Below are positions 43,073-51,274 of a stretch of DNA of 64,000 nucleotides, one piece after another. The notes under the pieces were generated by a model that did not search any database, was not told the origin of the DNA, and saw only the letters and a list, made by a program, of their open reading frames with translations. Every line of letters begins with the position of its first letter. Within the stretch, counting starts at the first letter, position 1. Made by a program: the position numbers and the translations under genes. The DNA is taken from positions 122,616 through 186,615 of the forward strand of contig CAVPTL010000007.1 of assembly GCA_963708725.1 (NCBI GenBank). Direction: 5' to 3'. Source of the DNA: CAVPTL01 sp963708725. Lineage in GTDB: Bacteria; Actinomycetota; Thermoleophilia; Gaiellales; JAICJC01.

Positions 43073-44203
43073 ATGATCGAACAGCCGCGACGGCCGATCT
43101 TCGATCGCAGGCTGGAAGTGTTCGGCTACGAGGTCGGACTGCACACGCGTGCAGAGATCGACACTCTGGCCGGCGGTCGGCTGTGCTTCGTCAGGATCAC
43201 GCCGGATTTCCTGAAGCGAGGCCTCGCCCGGAGGTTTCCCGCCGATCACGTGGCGCTCCAGATCGACCGCGAGGCGGCGGTGCGTCCCGAGCTGTGGCGC
43301 GAGCTGATCGAGCTGTACGAGACCGGCTATGTGATCGTGATCGACGACTTCCTGATCCGGCCCGATTCACTGCCGCTGCTCGAGATCGCCGGCATGGTCA
43401 AGTTCGACATGCGCCGGCTGACGCCCGACAACCTGCGGGTGCAGGCGGCTGCGCTGTCCGGCTATCCGGTGAAGACGATCGTCACCGGGGTGGACCGCTA
43501 CGAGGTGTTCGAGGATTGCATGCGCGCCGAGATCGACCTGTTCCAGGGCCGGTTCTTCGAGACGGCCGGCCATATCGCCCGAAACGGTGCGGGATCGCGA
43601 CACCTGGCGCGGCTGCGGCTGATCGCCGCCATCCAGAACCAGGCGATCGAGTTCGAGCAGCTGGACGACGTGATCTCGACCGACATGGGTATCAGCTACC
43701 GGCTGCTGCGATTGATCAACTCCGCCTACTTCGCGCTTCCCCAACCGGTCGGCTCGGTGCATCACGCGATGGTGATGCTGGGGATGGAGAAGGTGCGGAT
43801 GTGGACTGCGCTGATCGCCCTGGCGGAGTTCGACGATCGTCCCGCCGAGCTGATCCGCTCGGCGCTGGCGCGCGCGAAGATGTGCGAGCTCCTCGCCCGC
43901 GCGACCGCCGCGCCGGTACCCGAGGCTCACTTCACCGTCGGATTGTTCTCGCTGGTGGAGGCGTTTGCGAACATCCGCACCGCCGACGTGCTGGCCGAGC
44001 TGCGCCTGGCCGATGACGTCGATGCAGCGCTCCTTCACCGCCTGGGCGACCTCGGCCAGGTGCTGACCGAGGTCGAGGCCTTCCACGCCGGCAAGCCCGG
44101 GCCGTTGCGCGTCGACCGCGAGGTGCTGCGCGATACCTACATGCAGGCGATCTCGTGGGCCGACGAAACCTCGACCATCACCCACAGCCTGCGCAAGAGC
44201 TAA
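43073..44203 (+). CDS. EAL-like plus HDOD domain protein (YuxH type)
   Basis: 376 aa. Residues about 1-190 resemble a degenerate EAL domain (IFDRRLEVFGYEVGLHTRAE, FVRITPDFLKRG, YVIVIDDF, DLFQGRFFETA), and 200-376 an HDOD domain (RLLRLINSAYFALPQPVGSVHHAMVMLGMEKVR). The catalytic EAL signature is not intact: the site reads YEV and several acidic ligands are missing, so it is probably a c-di-GMP sensor or scaffold rather than a phosphodiesterase. In this group the HDOD domain connects signalling to stress or motility. The stop is directly followed by palindrome copy 7. Confidence 0.85.
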   Translation: MIEQPRRPIFDRRLEVFGYEVGLHTRAEIDTLAGGRLCFVRITPDFLKRGLARRFPADHVALQIDREAAVRPELWRELIELYETGYVIVIDDFLIRPDSLPLLEIAGMVKFDMRRLTPDNLRVQAAALSGYPVKTIVTGVDRYEVFEDCMRAEIDLFQGRFFETAGHIARNGAGSRHLARLRLIAAIQNQAIEFEQLDDVISTDMGISYRLLRLINSAYFALPQPVGSVHHAMVMLGMEKVRMWTALIALAEFDDRPAELIRSALARAKMCELLARATAAPVPEAHFTVGLFSLVEAFANIRTADVLAELRLADDVDAALLHRLGDLGQVLTEVEAFHAGKPGPLRVDREVLRDTYMQAISWADETSTITHSLRKS

Positions 44204-44242
44204 GGGGTGAATAAATGGTGCCTGGCACCATTTATTCACCCC
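44204..44242. repeat. dispersed palindrome copy 7 (AAATGG subtype, perfect 39 bp)
   Basis: Arms GGGGTGAATAAATGGTGCC and exact reverse complement around central T 44223. It begins at the base after the EAL/HDOD stop and ends 8 bp before the stop of the convergent propeller gene, so it could serve both transcripts. Confidence 0.95.
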
Positions 44243-44250
44243 CTCGGTGG

Positions 44251-45501
44251 CTAGCCGTGGACTGAGTGGAACATCGCGAAGCGGTTTTGCTGCGCGCCGT
44301 TCACAAGGGTGAAGTCGCCGCCGACGTAGAGCATCCCCTGGCCGGCCTTGAGCGCCCACACTCCGAGCACTCCCTGAGTGGTGCCAAGCACGGGCGCCCA
44401 GGACTGGAGCACACCGTTGGGCGAGAGTTCGAACACCTTGTGGCGGCGGATGCGCGAGGACTTCGTGTATTCCGAGAGCTTGAGGTTCTTGTGCTGGGCG
44501 ACGTTGTCGCCGTGCATGCCGAAGATCGGCCACCCGTTGACGGTGGTGACGGCCTGGATGTTGCCGTCGGCCTGGTAGTACCAGACGCGCTTACCGGTGG
44601 CGATGTTGTAGGCCAGCGCCGTGCCGCCGGGGCCGCCCATGGCTGCGTACAGCCGATGGCCGGAGCGGGCGATGTCGAGCACCGGGTCGGGTGCGTGTCC
44701 GCCCCAGGGCAGCGGGCGGCCGGTTGTCATCGAGACCGAGGCCAGGTCATGCTGCCCCTTGACGCCGTCGATCCTGCCGAACCAGCCCGCGACCAGCACC
44801 CGATTGTGGGCGGCGTCGGCGATCATGTCGCGCACCTGATTGTCTGCACTTGGATCCCACCCGGCGACCCGGTAGTGGTTGTGAACCAGGTTGAGCCGCG
44901 CGAGCCGCTCGTGGGCGCGGCCACCGGCCTGCGTGAAGTCACCACCGATGTAGATGCTCGTGCCGGCCCGCGAGATCGCGCGCACCGAGCCGTTGATCCC
45001 CAGCGCGGGAACACCCGCACCGAGCTTGCCCGACGCCACGTTGAACGAGGCGATGTGGGTGCGCGACACACCGTCGACCTTCGTGAAATCTCCGACCACA
45101 TACAGCGACTGGTGATTTCTCGAAGCCCCGATTGCATACACGCGACCGTTCAGCGTCGGCTTCCAGTTGAGCAGCGCGCCGGTGTTCGCGTTCTCGGCAG
45201 CGAGGTAGGTGCGGGTGACGGTTTTGCCGCTGTGGTTCTCGCTGATCGTGAAGTTGCCGCCGATGAACACCCGGCTTCCCAGCCGCAGGATGTCGTCGAC
45301 TCGTCCGGCCTGCTTGTTCGAGGCGCTCCAGTCCTTGGCGGGAAACTGCCAGGCGGCGTTCACATCGGCCGCGGCCAGATGGGGCTGCGGCTGCGTCGCC
45401 GCGACTGCGGGGCCGGCCGAGAAGGCCGCCGCGAGTGTGGTGACGAGCGTGGCAGCCGCGATCAGGCTGGACGGACGACGGAAAAATTGCATGCTGGGCA
45501 T
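44251..45501 (-). CDS. exported beta-propeller protein, copy A
   Basis: 416 aa from ATG 45501 with GGAGG 10 nt upstream. Signal peptide (SSLIAAATLVTTLAAAFSAGPAVA). The body is made of repeated blades with the phrase shape YIGGxFT-x-VxG (for example FIGGNFTIS, YVVGDFTKVDGVS, YIGGDFTQAGGRA, YVGGDFTLVNG), like delta-60 repeat propellers. The end of the blade series includes WPIFGMHGDNVAQHK, shared with copy B. No enzyme motif is seen. It is about half identical by eye to the next gene, so a recent tandem paralogue. Role unknown; surface or exported binding protein. Confidence 0.8.
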   Translation of the reverse strand: MPSMQFFRRPSSLIAAATLVTTLAAAFSAGPAVAATQPQPHLAAADVNAAWQFPAKDWSASNKQAGRVDDILRLGSRVFIGGNFTISENHSGKTVTRTYLAAENANTGALLNWKPTLNGRVYAIGASRNHQSLYVVGDFTKVDGVSRTHIASFNVASGKLGAGVPALGINGSVRAISRAGTSIYIGGDFTQAGGRAHERLARLNLVHNHYRVAGWDPSADNQVRDMIADAAHNRVLVAGWFGRIDGVKGQHDLASVSMTTGRPLPWGGHAPDPVLDIARSGHRLYAAMGGPGGTALAYNIATGKRVWYYQADGNIQAVTTVNGWPIFGMHGDNVAQHKNLKLSEYTKSSRIRRHKVFELSPNGVLQSWAPVLGTTQGVLGVWALKAGQGMLYVGGDFTLVNGAQQNRFAMFHSVHG

Positions 45502-45535
45502 GAGAGACAAGCCTCCGGAGAAACGTTTCTGAGAT

Positions 45536-45558
45536 GTGACCGCGACCCCTCGCGATCA
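45536..45558 (-). ncRNA. conserved leader hairpin of propeller copy A
   Basis: The 23 bases here are identical to 46991-47013 ahead of copy B. On the minus strand they read as a stem of 9 bp (one G-T pair) closed by a GGGG loop: TGATCGCGA-GGGG-TCGCGGTCA. The hairpin lies 34 nt before the start codon. Being conserved while neighbouring leader sequence differs, it is likely functional as RNA or as a protein-binding site. Confidence 0.55.
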
Positions 45559-45638
45559 CGAGCGAGATCGGTTCCGGAAGGCACACTCTGTAGCGCCGAG
45601 AGCCTTGTTGGAGCCATATTCACCCAAAACGGGGGCGG

Positions 45639-45664
45639 CGCCGTCCCCCGGCTGGGGGACGGCG
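45639..45664 (-). terminator. terminator hairpin of propeller copy B
   Basis: CGCCGTCCCCC-GGCT-GGGGGACGGCG forms an 11-bp stem with a 4-nt loop, starting 14 bp after the stop of copy B on the minus strand, and a CGTTTT tract follows about 9 nt later. This is a reasonable intrinsic terminator and lies upstream of the leader of copy A. Confidence 0.65.
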
Positions 45665-45678
45665 TCGTGACCCACGGG

Positions 45679-46953
45679 TCAGCTGGGGAAGAGCGCGAAC
45701 CGCGGGTGTGAGGCGCGGTTGACCTTGGTGAAGTCGCCGCCGACCGCCAGCGTGCCGCTCGATCCGTCGAGCGCCCACACGCCGAGCACACCCTGGGACG
45801 TCTCGAGGGGAGGCGCCCAGGACTGAAGCGTTCCATCGGGTGACAGCTCGAACACCTTGTGGCGGGAGATGCGCTTGCTGCTGCCGTATTCGGACAGCTT
45901 GGAGTTGACCTTGGGCGCGACGTAGTCGCCGTGCATGCCGAAGATCGGCCATCCGCCGACGGTGGTCACCGCCTGGACGTTGCCGTCGGTCATGTAGTAC
46001 CAGAGGCGCGAGCCGGTGGAGATGTCGTAGGCAAGCGCGGTGCCTCCCGGCCCGGCCATCGCTGCGTACAGGCGGCTGCCCGAGCGAGCGATGTCGAGGA
46101 TCGGAGAGGTCGGGTGGTTGGCCCAGGGCAAGGTCGCGCCCGAGCCGGTCGAGATCGAGGCCAGGTAGGCCTGCGACTTGGATCCATCGATGTGCTTGAA
46201 CCATCCGGCGGCGAGGATCCGTCCGCCCGCCTGATCGCCGACCAGGTCGCGCACCTCGTCGTCGGCCGACGCCTTCCAGCTCGAGTTGACGGCCCATCGG
46301 GCACTCGAGTTGGGACTGAGCTTTGCCAGCCGCTGATGTGACTGACCGCCGACGTTCGAGAAGGCGCCGCCGATGTAGATGTCGGAGCCGACCTGGGTGA
46401 CCGCCTTGACCGTGCCGTTGATCGCGGTGGGCGGCAGCGCCGGGGAGATCTGGCCGGTCGAGAGGTCAAACGCCACCAGGTGCGGGTAGGACTGGCCGTT
46501 GACCTGCGTGAATGCCCCGCCGACGTACAGCAGCGAGTTGTCGGGTGAGGTCGCCAGGGCGTACACCCGCCCGTTCAGCACGGGAGCCCAGCCGGTCAAC
46601 GCGCCGGTGGCGGTGGTCTCGGCGGCAAGGTACGTCCGGGTCGCGGTGTGGCCACTGCTGTCAGCGGCCTGGGTGAAGTTGCCGCCGATATAGGTGACCC
46701 CGCCGGTCTGGAGCACGTCGTCGACGCGCCCTTCCTCCTTGTTGGAGTCTTTCCAGTTGGGTACCGGGAACGACCAGGCAGAGGCGATGTCAGCCGTGGA
46801 CAGCGCGGGTGCGGACGACGATTGGGCGGCGACGGTGCCGGCTTCGGCCGGGGCCGATGCCAGGCCCAGCGCGACCGCAAGCGCCACCAGGGCGATCGCC
46901 ACTGCGCAGGACGCAAACAGCGGTCGGGGTTGATGATTACGGGGTTCAGACAT
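45679..46953 (-). CDS. exported beta-propeller protein, copy B
   Basis: 424 aa, ATG 46953 with GGAGG 11 nt upstream. Signal peptide (CAVAIALVALAVALGLASAPAEA). Same blade pattern as copy A: YIGGNFTQAADSSG, YVGGAFTQVNGQS, YIGGAFSNVGGQS, VGGDFTKVNRAS, with WPIFGMHGDYVAPK near the end. Copy B is followed by its own terminator, so A and B are separate transcripts sharing a leader element. No catalytic residues recognised. It probably folds as a seven- or eight-bladed propeller outside the membrane. Confidence 0.8.
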   Translation of the reverse strand: MSEPRNHQPRPLFASCAVAIALVALAVALGLASAPAEAGTVAAQSSSAPALSTADIASAWSFPVPNWKDSNKEEGRVDDVLQTGGVTYIGGNFTQAADSSGHTATRTYLAAETTATGALTGWAPVLNGRVYALATSPDNSLLYVGGAFTQVNGQSYPHLVAFDLSTGQISPALPPTAINGTVKAVTQVGSDIYIGGAFSNVGGQSHQRLAKLSPNSSARWAVNSSWKASADDEVRDLVGDQAGGRILAAGWFKHIDGSKSQAYLASISTGSGATLPWANHPTSPILDIARSGSRLYAAMAGPGGTALAYDISTGSRLWYYMTDGNVQAVTTVGGWPIFGMHGDYVAPKVNSKLSEYGSSKRISRHKVFELSPDGTLQSWAPPLETSQGVLGVWALDGSSGTLAVGGDFTKVNRASHPRFALFPS

Positions 46954-46990
46954 AGGTCAGCCACCTCCGGGGGTGGGAGTCGGGGGGAGA

Positions 46991-47013
46991 GTGACCGCGA
47001 CCCCTCGCGATCA
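46991..47013 (-). ncRNA. conserved leader hairpin of propeller copy B
   Basis: Identical 23-base element to 45536-45558, 37 nt before the start codon. The same stem and GGGG loop form on the minus strand. Upstream, 47014-47120 also has an A/T-rich zone (TACCTCATTTTACAGG on the minus strand) where the promoter may lie, downstream of hisA. Confidence 0.55.
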
Positions 47014-47120
47014 ACCACGAGGAATCGACCGGTTGCCCGCGTTCTGAACGTCCCCACCTCCCCTCGAGGCCGGAATACCGCAGACCGGGGAGAGCGTAAC
47101 CTGTAAAATGAGGTATTTTG

Positions 47121-47840
47121 TTAGTGACCAGTAACGGAAGCAAGTCCTTCCGTCACTGTTAACGATCCGTCCATGAGCGCCCTGCCGACCACAACGGCGT
47201 CGGCGCCCGCGACCACCGCGTCGCGCACATGAGCGGCCGACCCGACGCCCCCGGCGGCGATCAGCTGTCCCGAGATCAGCGGGCGCAATCGCCGCAAAAG
47301 CTCGACATCGGGGCCGAGGCCGGTGCCGTCGCGGCCGATGGCGGTCACCAGGAAATCGCGCACGCCCACCTCGGCCAGCCGGTACAGAAACCACTCGGCC
47401 GACTGTTGAGAATCCTGCTCCCAGCCGTGGGTGCGGATGCTGCCCTCGAGGCAGTCGGCGGCGACCGCGACCCGCCCGGTCGCGCCGGCCAGCTCACCCA
47501 CCAGCACCGGGTCTGAGGCGGCCAGCGATCCGATCAGCACCCGTTTGGCGCCGGCGCCGAGCGCCCACTCGACGTCGGCGGCCGAGCGGATGCCCCCGCC
47601 GAGCTGGAGGTCGAGCCCGCGTACCGCCGCCAGCCGCTCGATCAGCGCCCGATGGTTGGGTGTGCGGACGCCGTCGCGGGCCGCGCCGAGGTCGATCACG
47701 TGCAGCCAGCGGGCCCCCTCGGCCGCGAATCGCTCGGCCACGGCGAGCGGATCGTCGCCGAAGTGCGTCACCCGGTCGTAGCTTCCCTGGTGCAGCCGCA
47801 CGACCGCCCCGTCGAGCAGGTCGATGGCCGGCATCAGCAC
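47121..47840 (-). CDS. hisA: HisA, ProFAR isomerase
   Basis: 239 aa from GTG 47840 (or ATG 47834). Longer starts overlap the operator palindrome. TIM-barrel isomerase: MPAIDLLDGAVVRLHQG with the first catalytic Asp, LGGGIRSAADVEWAL, AADCLEGSIRTHGW, AIGRDGTGLGPD (second Asp) and IAAGGVGSAAHVRDA. It converts ProFAR to PRFAR in histidine synthesis. It is transcribed alone and divergently from the rest of the his genes. No motif marks it as a PriA (tryptophan dual-function) enzyme with certainty, though actinobacteria often use one. Confidence 0.88.
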   Translation of the reverse strand: MLMPAIDLLDGAVVRLHQGSYDRVTHFGDDPLAVAERFAAEGARWLHVIDLGAARDGVRTPNHRALIERLAAVRGLDLQLGGGIRSAADVEWALGAGAKRVLIGSLAASDPVLVGELAGATGRVAVAADCLEGSIRTHGWEQDSQQSAEWFLYRLAEVGVRDFLVTAIGRDGTGLGPDVELLRRLRPLISGQLIAAGGVGSAAHVRDAVVAGADAVVVGRALMDGSLTVTEGLASVTGH

Positions 47841-47849
47841 GGCTTCACG

Positions 47850-47865
47850 TTTTAGCATGCTAAAA
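47850..47865. promoter_or_regulatory. operator palindrome between hisA and the TrpR-like gene
   Basis: Perfect 16-bp palindrome TTTTAGCATGCTAAAA. On each strand it contains an extended -10 (TGCTAAAA followed by T or C): TAAAAT ends 6 nt before GTG 47873, and TAAAAC ends 8 nt before GTG 47840. A repressor dimer bound here would block both transcripts at once. The half-site GCATGC centre fits operators proposed for TrpR-like his regulators. Confidence 0.7.
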
Positions 47866-47872
47866 TGATAGC

Positions 47873-48211
47873 GTGATGAAACCCGAAGCGCAGACCCCCT
47901 CCGCTGCCGGCTCGCCCGACGAGTGGCGCACCGTGGCCTTCGACGATCTGTGTGATGCGCTGCTGACGCTTCGCACCCGCGAAGAGGTCGGTGCGTTTCT
48001 GCGCGATGTGTGCTCGCTGCATGAGATCGAGGTGATCACCCACCGCTGGCAGGCCGCCCGGCTGCTCGACCAGGGGATGCCGTACGCCAAGGTCGCCGAG
48101 GCCGTCCACGGCTCGACCGCAACCGTCACCCGGGTCGCACATTGGCTTCGCCACGGCGAGGGCGGCTACCGGCTCGCACTCGACCGGCTGGCCCGGCGGA
48201 GGTCGCGATGA
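47873..48211 (+). CDS. TrpR-like regulator of the YerC/YecD group (candidate HisR)
   Basis: 112 aa from GTG 47873, or 111 from ATG 47876. TrpR superfamily helix-turn-helix: LCDALLTLRTREEVGAFLRDVC, EIEVITHRWQAARLLDQG, then MPYAKVAEAVHGSTATVTRVAHWL, the reading head. In Firmicutes the TrpR-like YerC proteins have been linked by comparative genomics to control of histidine genes. Here it is the first gene of the his operon and faces hisA across a palindrome. Likely a repressor responding to histidine or a pathway intermediate; inference. Confidence 0.85.
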   Translation: MMKPEAQTPSAAGSPDEWRTVAFDDLCDALLTLRTREEVGAFLRDVCSLHEIEVITHRWQAARLLDQGMPYAKVAEAVHGSTATVTRVAHWLRHGEGGYRLALDRLARRRSR

Positions 48212-49077
48212 CCCCGGCTCCCCGCCCATTTCGGCTCGCGCTTCCCAGCAAGGGCCGGATGCACCAGCCGGCGCTCGAGCTCGCCCGCGCCGCGGGGGTC
48301 GAGGTCGACATGACCGGCCGGGTACTGCACTCCCACTGCTCACAGTGGGACATCGAGGTGCTGCTCGCGCGCTCGGACGACATCCCCGCCTGGACGCAGG
48401 ACGGCGCCGTCGAGATGGCCATCGCCGGCCGTAACCAGATCGCCGAGACCCGCTCCCACGTCGATGTGCTGGCCGACCTCGGCTTCGGTCGTTGCTCGCT
48501 CCAGGTGGCCGTGCGCGACAACGACCCGATCACGCTGGTGTCACAGCTCAACGGTCGCCGGATCGCCACCTCGCACCCCGAGACCACCAGGCGGTTCCTG
48601 GGCGAACGCGACATCGAGGCCGAGGTCACCGCCATCCACGGCTCGGTCGAGCTCGCCCCCCGGTTGGACGCCGCCGATGCCATCGTCGACCTGGTGTCGA
48701 CCGGCGACACCCTGCGCGCCAACGGTCTGCGAGCGATTGCGACCGTGCTCGAGTCCGAGGCGGTGCTGCTCGCCCGGCCCGGGCTGGATGAGCGCCAACA
48801 GGCGATCGCGACCGAGCTCGCGACGGTGATTCAAAGCGTGGTCGTGGCCCGCGGCCGCCGGTATGTGATGCTGAACGCCCCCGACGACGCGCTCGAAACC
48901 ATCATCGAACTGCTCCCGGGGCTCGACTCCCCCACCGTGCTGCCGCTGGCGGCTGACGGTATGCACGCGGTCCACGCGGTCGTTCCCCGCGACATGGTGG
49001 TCGACCTGCTGGGCCCGCTGCGAGCGGCCGGCGCGCGCTCGATCCTCGTGCTTCCAATCGACAACCTGATCCCATGA
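48208..49077 (+). CDS. hisG: HisG, ATP phosphoribosyltransferase (long form)
   Basis: 289 aa from ATG 48208, overlapping the regulator stop (ATGA). HisG-L: LALPSKGRMHQPALELARAAG at the start, then EMAIAGRNQIAET, the PRPP loop DAADAIVDLVSTGDTLRANG, and a C-terminal ACT-like regulatory domain of about 75 residues (LNAPDDALETIIELLPG to RSILVLPIDN). The long form acts alone and is inhibited by histidine, so no hisZ is needed. First committed step of the pathway. Confidence 0.93.
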   Translation: MTPAPRPFRLALPSKGRMHQPALELARAAGVEVDMTGRVLHSHCSQWDIEVLLARSDDIPAWTQDGAVEMAIAGRNQIAETRSHVDVLADLGFGRCSLQVAVRDNDPITLVSQLNGRRIATSHPETTRRFLGERDIEAEVTAIHGSVELAPRLDAADAIVDLVSTGDTLRANGLRAIATVLESEAVLLARPGLDERQQAIATELATVIQSVVVARGRRYVMLNAPDDALETIIELLPGLDSPTVLPLAADGMHAVHAVVPRDMVVDLLGPLRAAGARSILVLPIDNLIP

Positions 49078-50660
49078 GCATCATCCGCCCCGAGCTCGCC
49101 GATGCCGAGCCCTACCGCTGGCAGGAGGGCCTGCCCACCGACCGGCCGCTGCATCGGTTTGACATGAACACCCAACCGCTGCCGCCGAGCTGGTATGCCC
49201 GCGCCCAGGCGCGGCTTTCTCGGGTGGTGGTTCAGACCTACCCCGACGCGACCTATAGCAGGCTGCGGTCGCTGCTTTCGGAGTACACCGGCCACCCGGC
49301 CGAGCTGATCATCCCCACCTCCGGCGCCGACGAGGCCATCTATGTGTGCGCTCAGCTGACGCTTCGCCCGGGCGATCGCGCATACGCCAAGCGCCCCCGC
49401 TACTCGGTGTACGACATGGCCACTCGGCTGGCAGGCGGTGAGATCGTGGACGAGCCCGACGGGGCCAGGCTGCGCTACGTCTGTAGCCCCCACAATCCCT
49501 CCGGCCTCGATGGCACCGACGACGAGTTCGCACCGTTTGGCGGTCTGCTCGCCATCGACCAGGCCTACCTCGAGTTCGGCGGGGTCGACCGCTCCCCGCT
49601 GGTGCGCGAGCGCGACGACACGGTGGTCATCCGCAGCATGTCCAAGGCCTTTGCCCTGGCCGGGGCGCGGGTGGGATACATCCTCGCACCCGAGGCGCTG
49701 GCAGCCCAGCTGGACGCCATCAGGCTGCCCGCGGGCATCGCCGCGACCTCGGCCGCGCTGGCCGAGATGGCACTCGAAAACGTCGATGAGATGCGCGCAA
49801 CCGCGGCCGCCACCGTGGCCGAGCGCGACCGCATGGCGGCGGCGCTGACCGCCGCGGGTATCGGGGTGCGGCCCTCCTGCACCAACTTCCTGCTGCTCGA
49901 CGTGCACGAGCCGGGTAAGGCGCTGGCCGCTCGCCTGGCCGCCGAGGGCCTGATCGTCCGCACCGCGTCGGATCCCGAGCTGGCCGAGTGCATCCGGATC
50001 AGCCCCGCGACCCCCGCGTCCAACGACCTGCTGCTGCACGCCCTGGGCGCGGCGCCCGGCGCCGGGGCGAGCGAGCCGGATCGCACGGCGCGTGTGCAGC
50101 GCATGACCTCGGAGACCGCGATCGACTGCCGCGTCTCGATCTCCGGCACCGGCACCGCGGCCGTGGCCACCGGAATCGGATTTCTCGACCACATGCTCAC
50201 CGCACTCTCGTGCCACTCGCTGATCGACATCACGCTCACCTGCCAGGGCGATCTGTGGGTCGATCCCCACCACACCGTGGAGGATGTCGCGATCGCGCTT
50301 GGCCAGGCGCTCGACCAGGCGCTCGGTGACCGCTTCGGGGTGCGCCGGTTCGGTGATGCCCGCGCGCCGCTGGACGAGGCCCTCTGCCATGCGACCGTCG
50401 ATCTGTCGGGTCGCGGCATGGCGACCATCGACCTGCGCCTGATCGGCCCGGTGATCGGCGAGCTGCCCAGCCCGCTCGTCCCCCACTTCTTCGACACGCT
50501 GGCGCGTCAGAGCCGCATCGGCATCCACCTTGGTGGCTCCGGCCAGGACGACCACCACCTGTGCGAGGCGGCGTTCAAGTCGCTCGCCCTGGCGCTGCGC
50601 GAAGCCTGCGCGGTCGATCCCCGGCGCGAGTCGATTCCCAGCACGAAGGGCACGCTATGA
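49074..50660 (+). CDS. hisC-hisB: HisC-HisB fusion: histidinol-phosphate aminotransferase + IGP dehydratase
   Basis: 528 aa in one frame with no stop. Residues 1 to about 330 are a HisC-type class I/II aminotransferase: NTQPLPPSWY, YPDATYSRLRSLL, SPHNPSGLDGTDD, and the PLP lysine in SMSKAFALAGARVGY. From about residue 340 an IGP dehydratase follows: FLDHMLTALSCHSLID, DPHHTVEDVAIALGQALDQALG, CHATVDLSGRG and QDDHHLCEAAFKSLALAL, with the His pairs that bind Mn. The linker contains SEPDRTARVQRMTS. The two enzymes catalyse consecutive steps (IGP to imidazole acetol phosphate to histidinol phosphate). Overlaps hisG by ATGA. Confidence 0.92.
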   Translation: MSIIRPELADAEPYRWQEGLPTDRPLHRFDMNTQPLPPSWYARAQARLSRVVVQTYPDATYSRLRSLLSEYTGHPAELIIPTSGADEAIYVCAQLTLRPGDRAYAKRPRYSVYDMATRLAGGEIVDEPDGARLRYVCSPHNPSGLDGTDDEFAPFGGLLAIDQAYLEFGGVDRSPLVRERDDTVVIRSMSKAFALAGARVGYILAPEALAAQLDAIRLPAGIAATSAALAEMALENVDEMRATAAATVAERDRMAAALTAAGIGVRPSCTNFLLLDVHEPGKALAARLAAEGLIVRTASDPELAECIRISPATPASNDLLLHALGAAPGAGASEPDRTARVQRMTSETAIDCRVSISGTGTAAVATGIGFLDHMLTALSCHSLIDITLTCQGDLWVDPHHTVEDVAIALGQALDQALGDRFGVRRFGDARAPLDEALCHATVDLSGRGMATIDLRLIGPVIGELPSPLVPHFFDTLARQSRIGIHLGGSGQDDHHLCEAAFKSLALALREACAVDPRRESIPSTKGTL

Positions 50661-51274
50661 GCGACCCGGTCACGGTGATCGACTATGGCGCGGGCAACCT
50701 CGCAAGCATCACCGCGGGGCTCGACCGGCTGGGCGGCAATCCCCGCGTGAGCGACGACGCCGACGAGATCGCAGCCGCCAAGCGACTGGTACTCCCTGGC
50801 GTGGGAGCCGCTGCTCCGGCGATGGCCGAGCTGCACCGGCGGGGGCTGGTCGATGCCATCGGCTCGGCGGTCGATCGCGGCGCGCCGCTGCTTGGAATCT
50901 GCCTGGGGATGCAGCTCCTGTTCGAGCGAAGCCGCGAGGGCGATGTCGAATGCCTCGGGTTTTTGAGCGGCGAGACGGTGTCGATCGACTGGTCCGAGCG
51001 ACTGCCGCACATGGGCTGGAACGATGTCGACGCGGTCAGCGACCATCCGCTCGCCTCGACCCTGCCGGCGGTGTGTTACTTCGCGCACTCCTACGTCGTT
51101 GCTCCGCAGGAGCGCTCCGACGTGGTGGCCGAAACCGACCTGGACGGCCGCCGGTTCGCCTGCCTGGTCGCGTCGGACACCGTGGCCGGCGCCCAGTTTC
51201 ATCCCGAGAAGAGCGGCGCGGGTGGCAAGGCGCTGCTCGAGGGTTGGCTCGAGTGGAGCGGGGATGCTGCGTAG
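50657..51274 (+). CDS. hisH: HisH, glutaminase subunit of IGP synthase
   Basis: 205 aa from ATG 50657, overlapping the fusion gene's stop (ATGA). Class I amidotransferase: VIDYGAGNLASI at the start, the oxyanion and nucleophile segments PGVGAAAPAM and GICLGMQLLF (Cys), then FAHSYVV and AGAQFHPEKS (His and Glu). It supplies ammonia to HisF, whose gene follows with an 11-bp overlap. Confidence 0.92.
   Translation: MSDPVTVIDYGAGNLASITAGLDRLGGNPRVSDDADEIAAAKRLVLPGVGAAAPAMAELHRRGLVDAIGSAVDRGAPLLGICLGMQLLFERSREGDVECLGFLSGETVSIDWSERLPHMGWNDVDAVSDHPLASTLPAVCYFAHSYVVAPQERSDVVAETDLDGRRFACLVASDTVAGAQFHPEKSGAGGKALLEGWLEWSGDAA

Noticed and set aside
45536..45558. Known riboswitch (for example c-di-AMP ydaO type)
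   Set aside because: Only a single short stem is conserved; the larger conserved core of known riboswitches is not seen.
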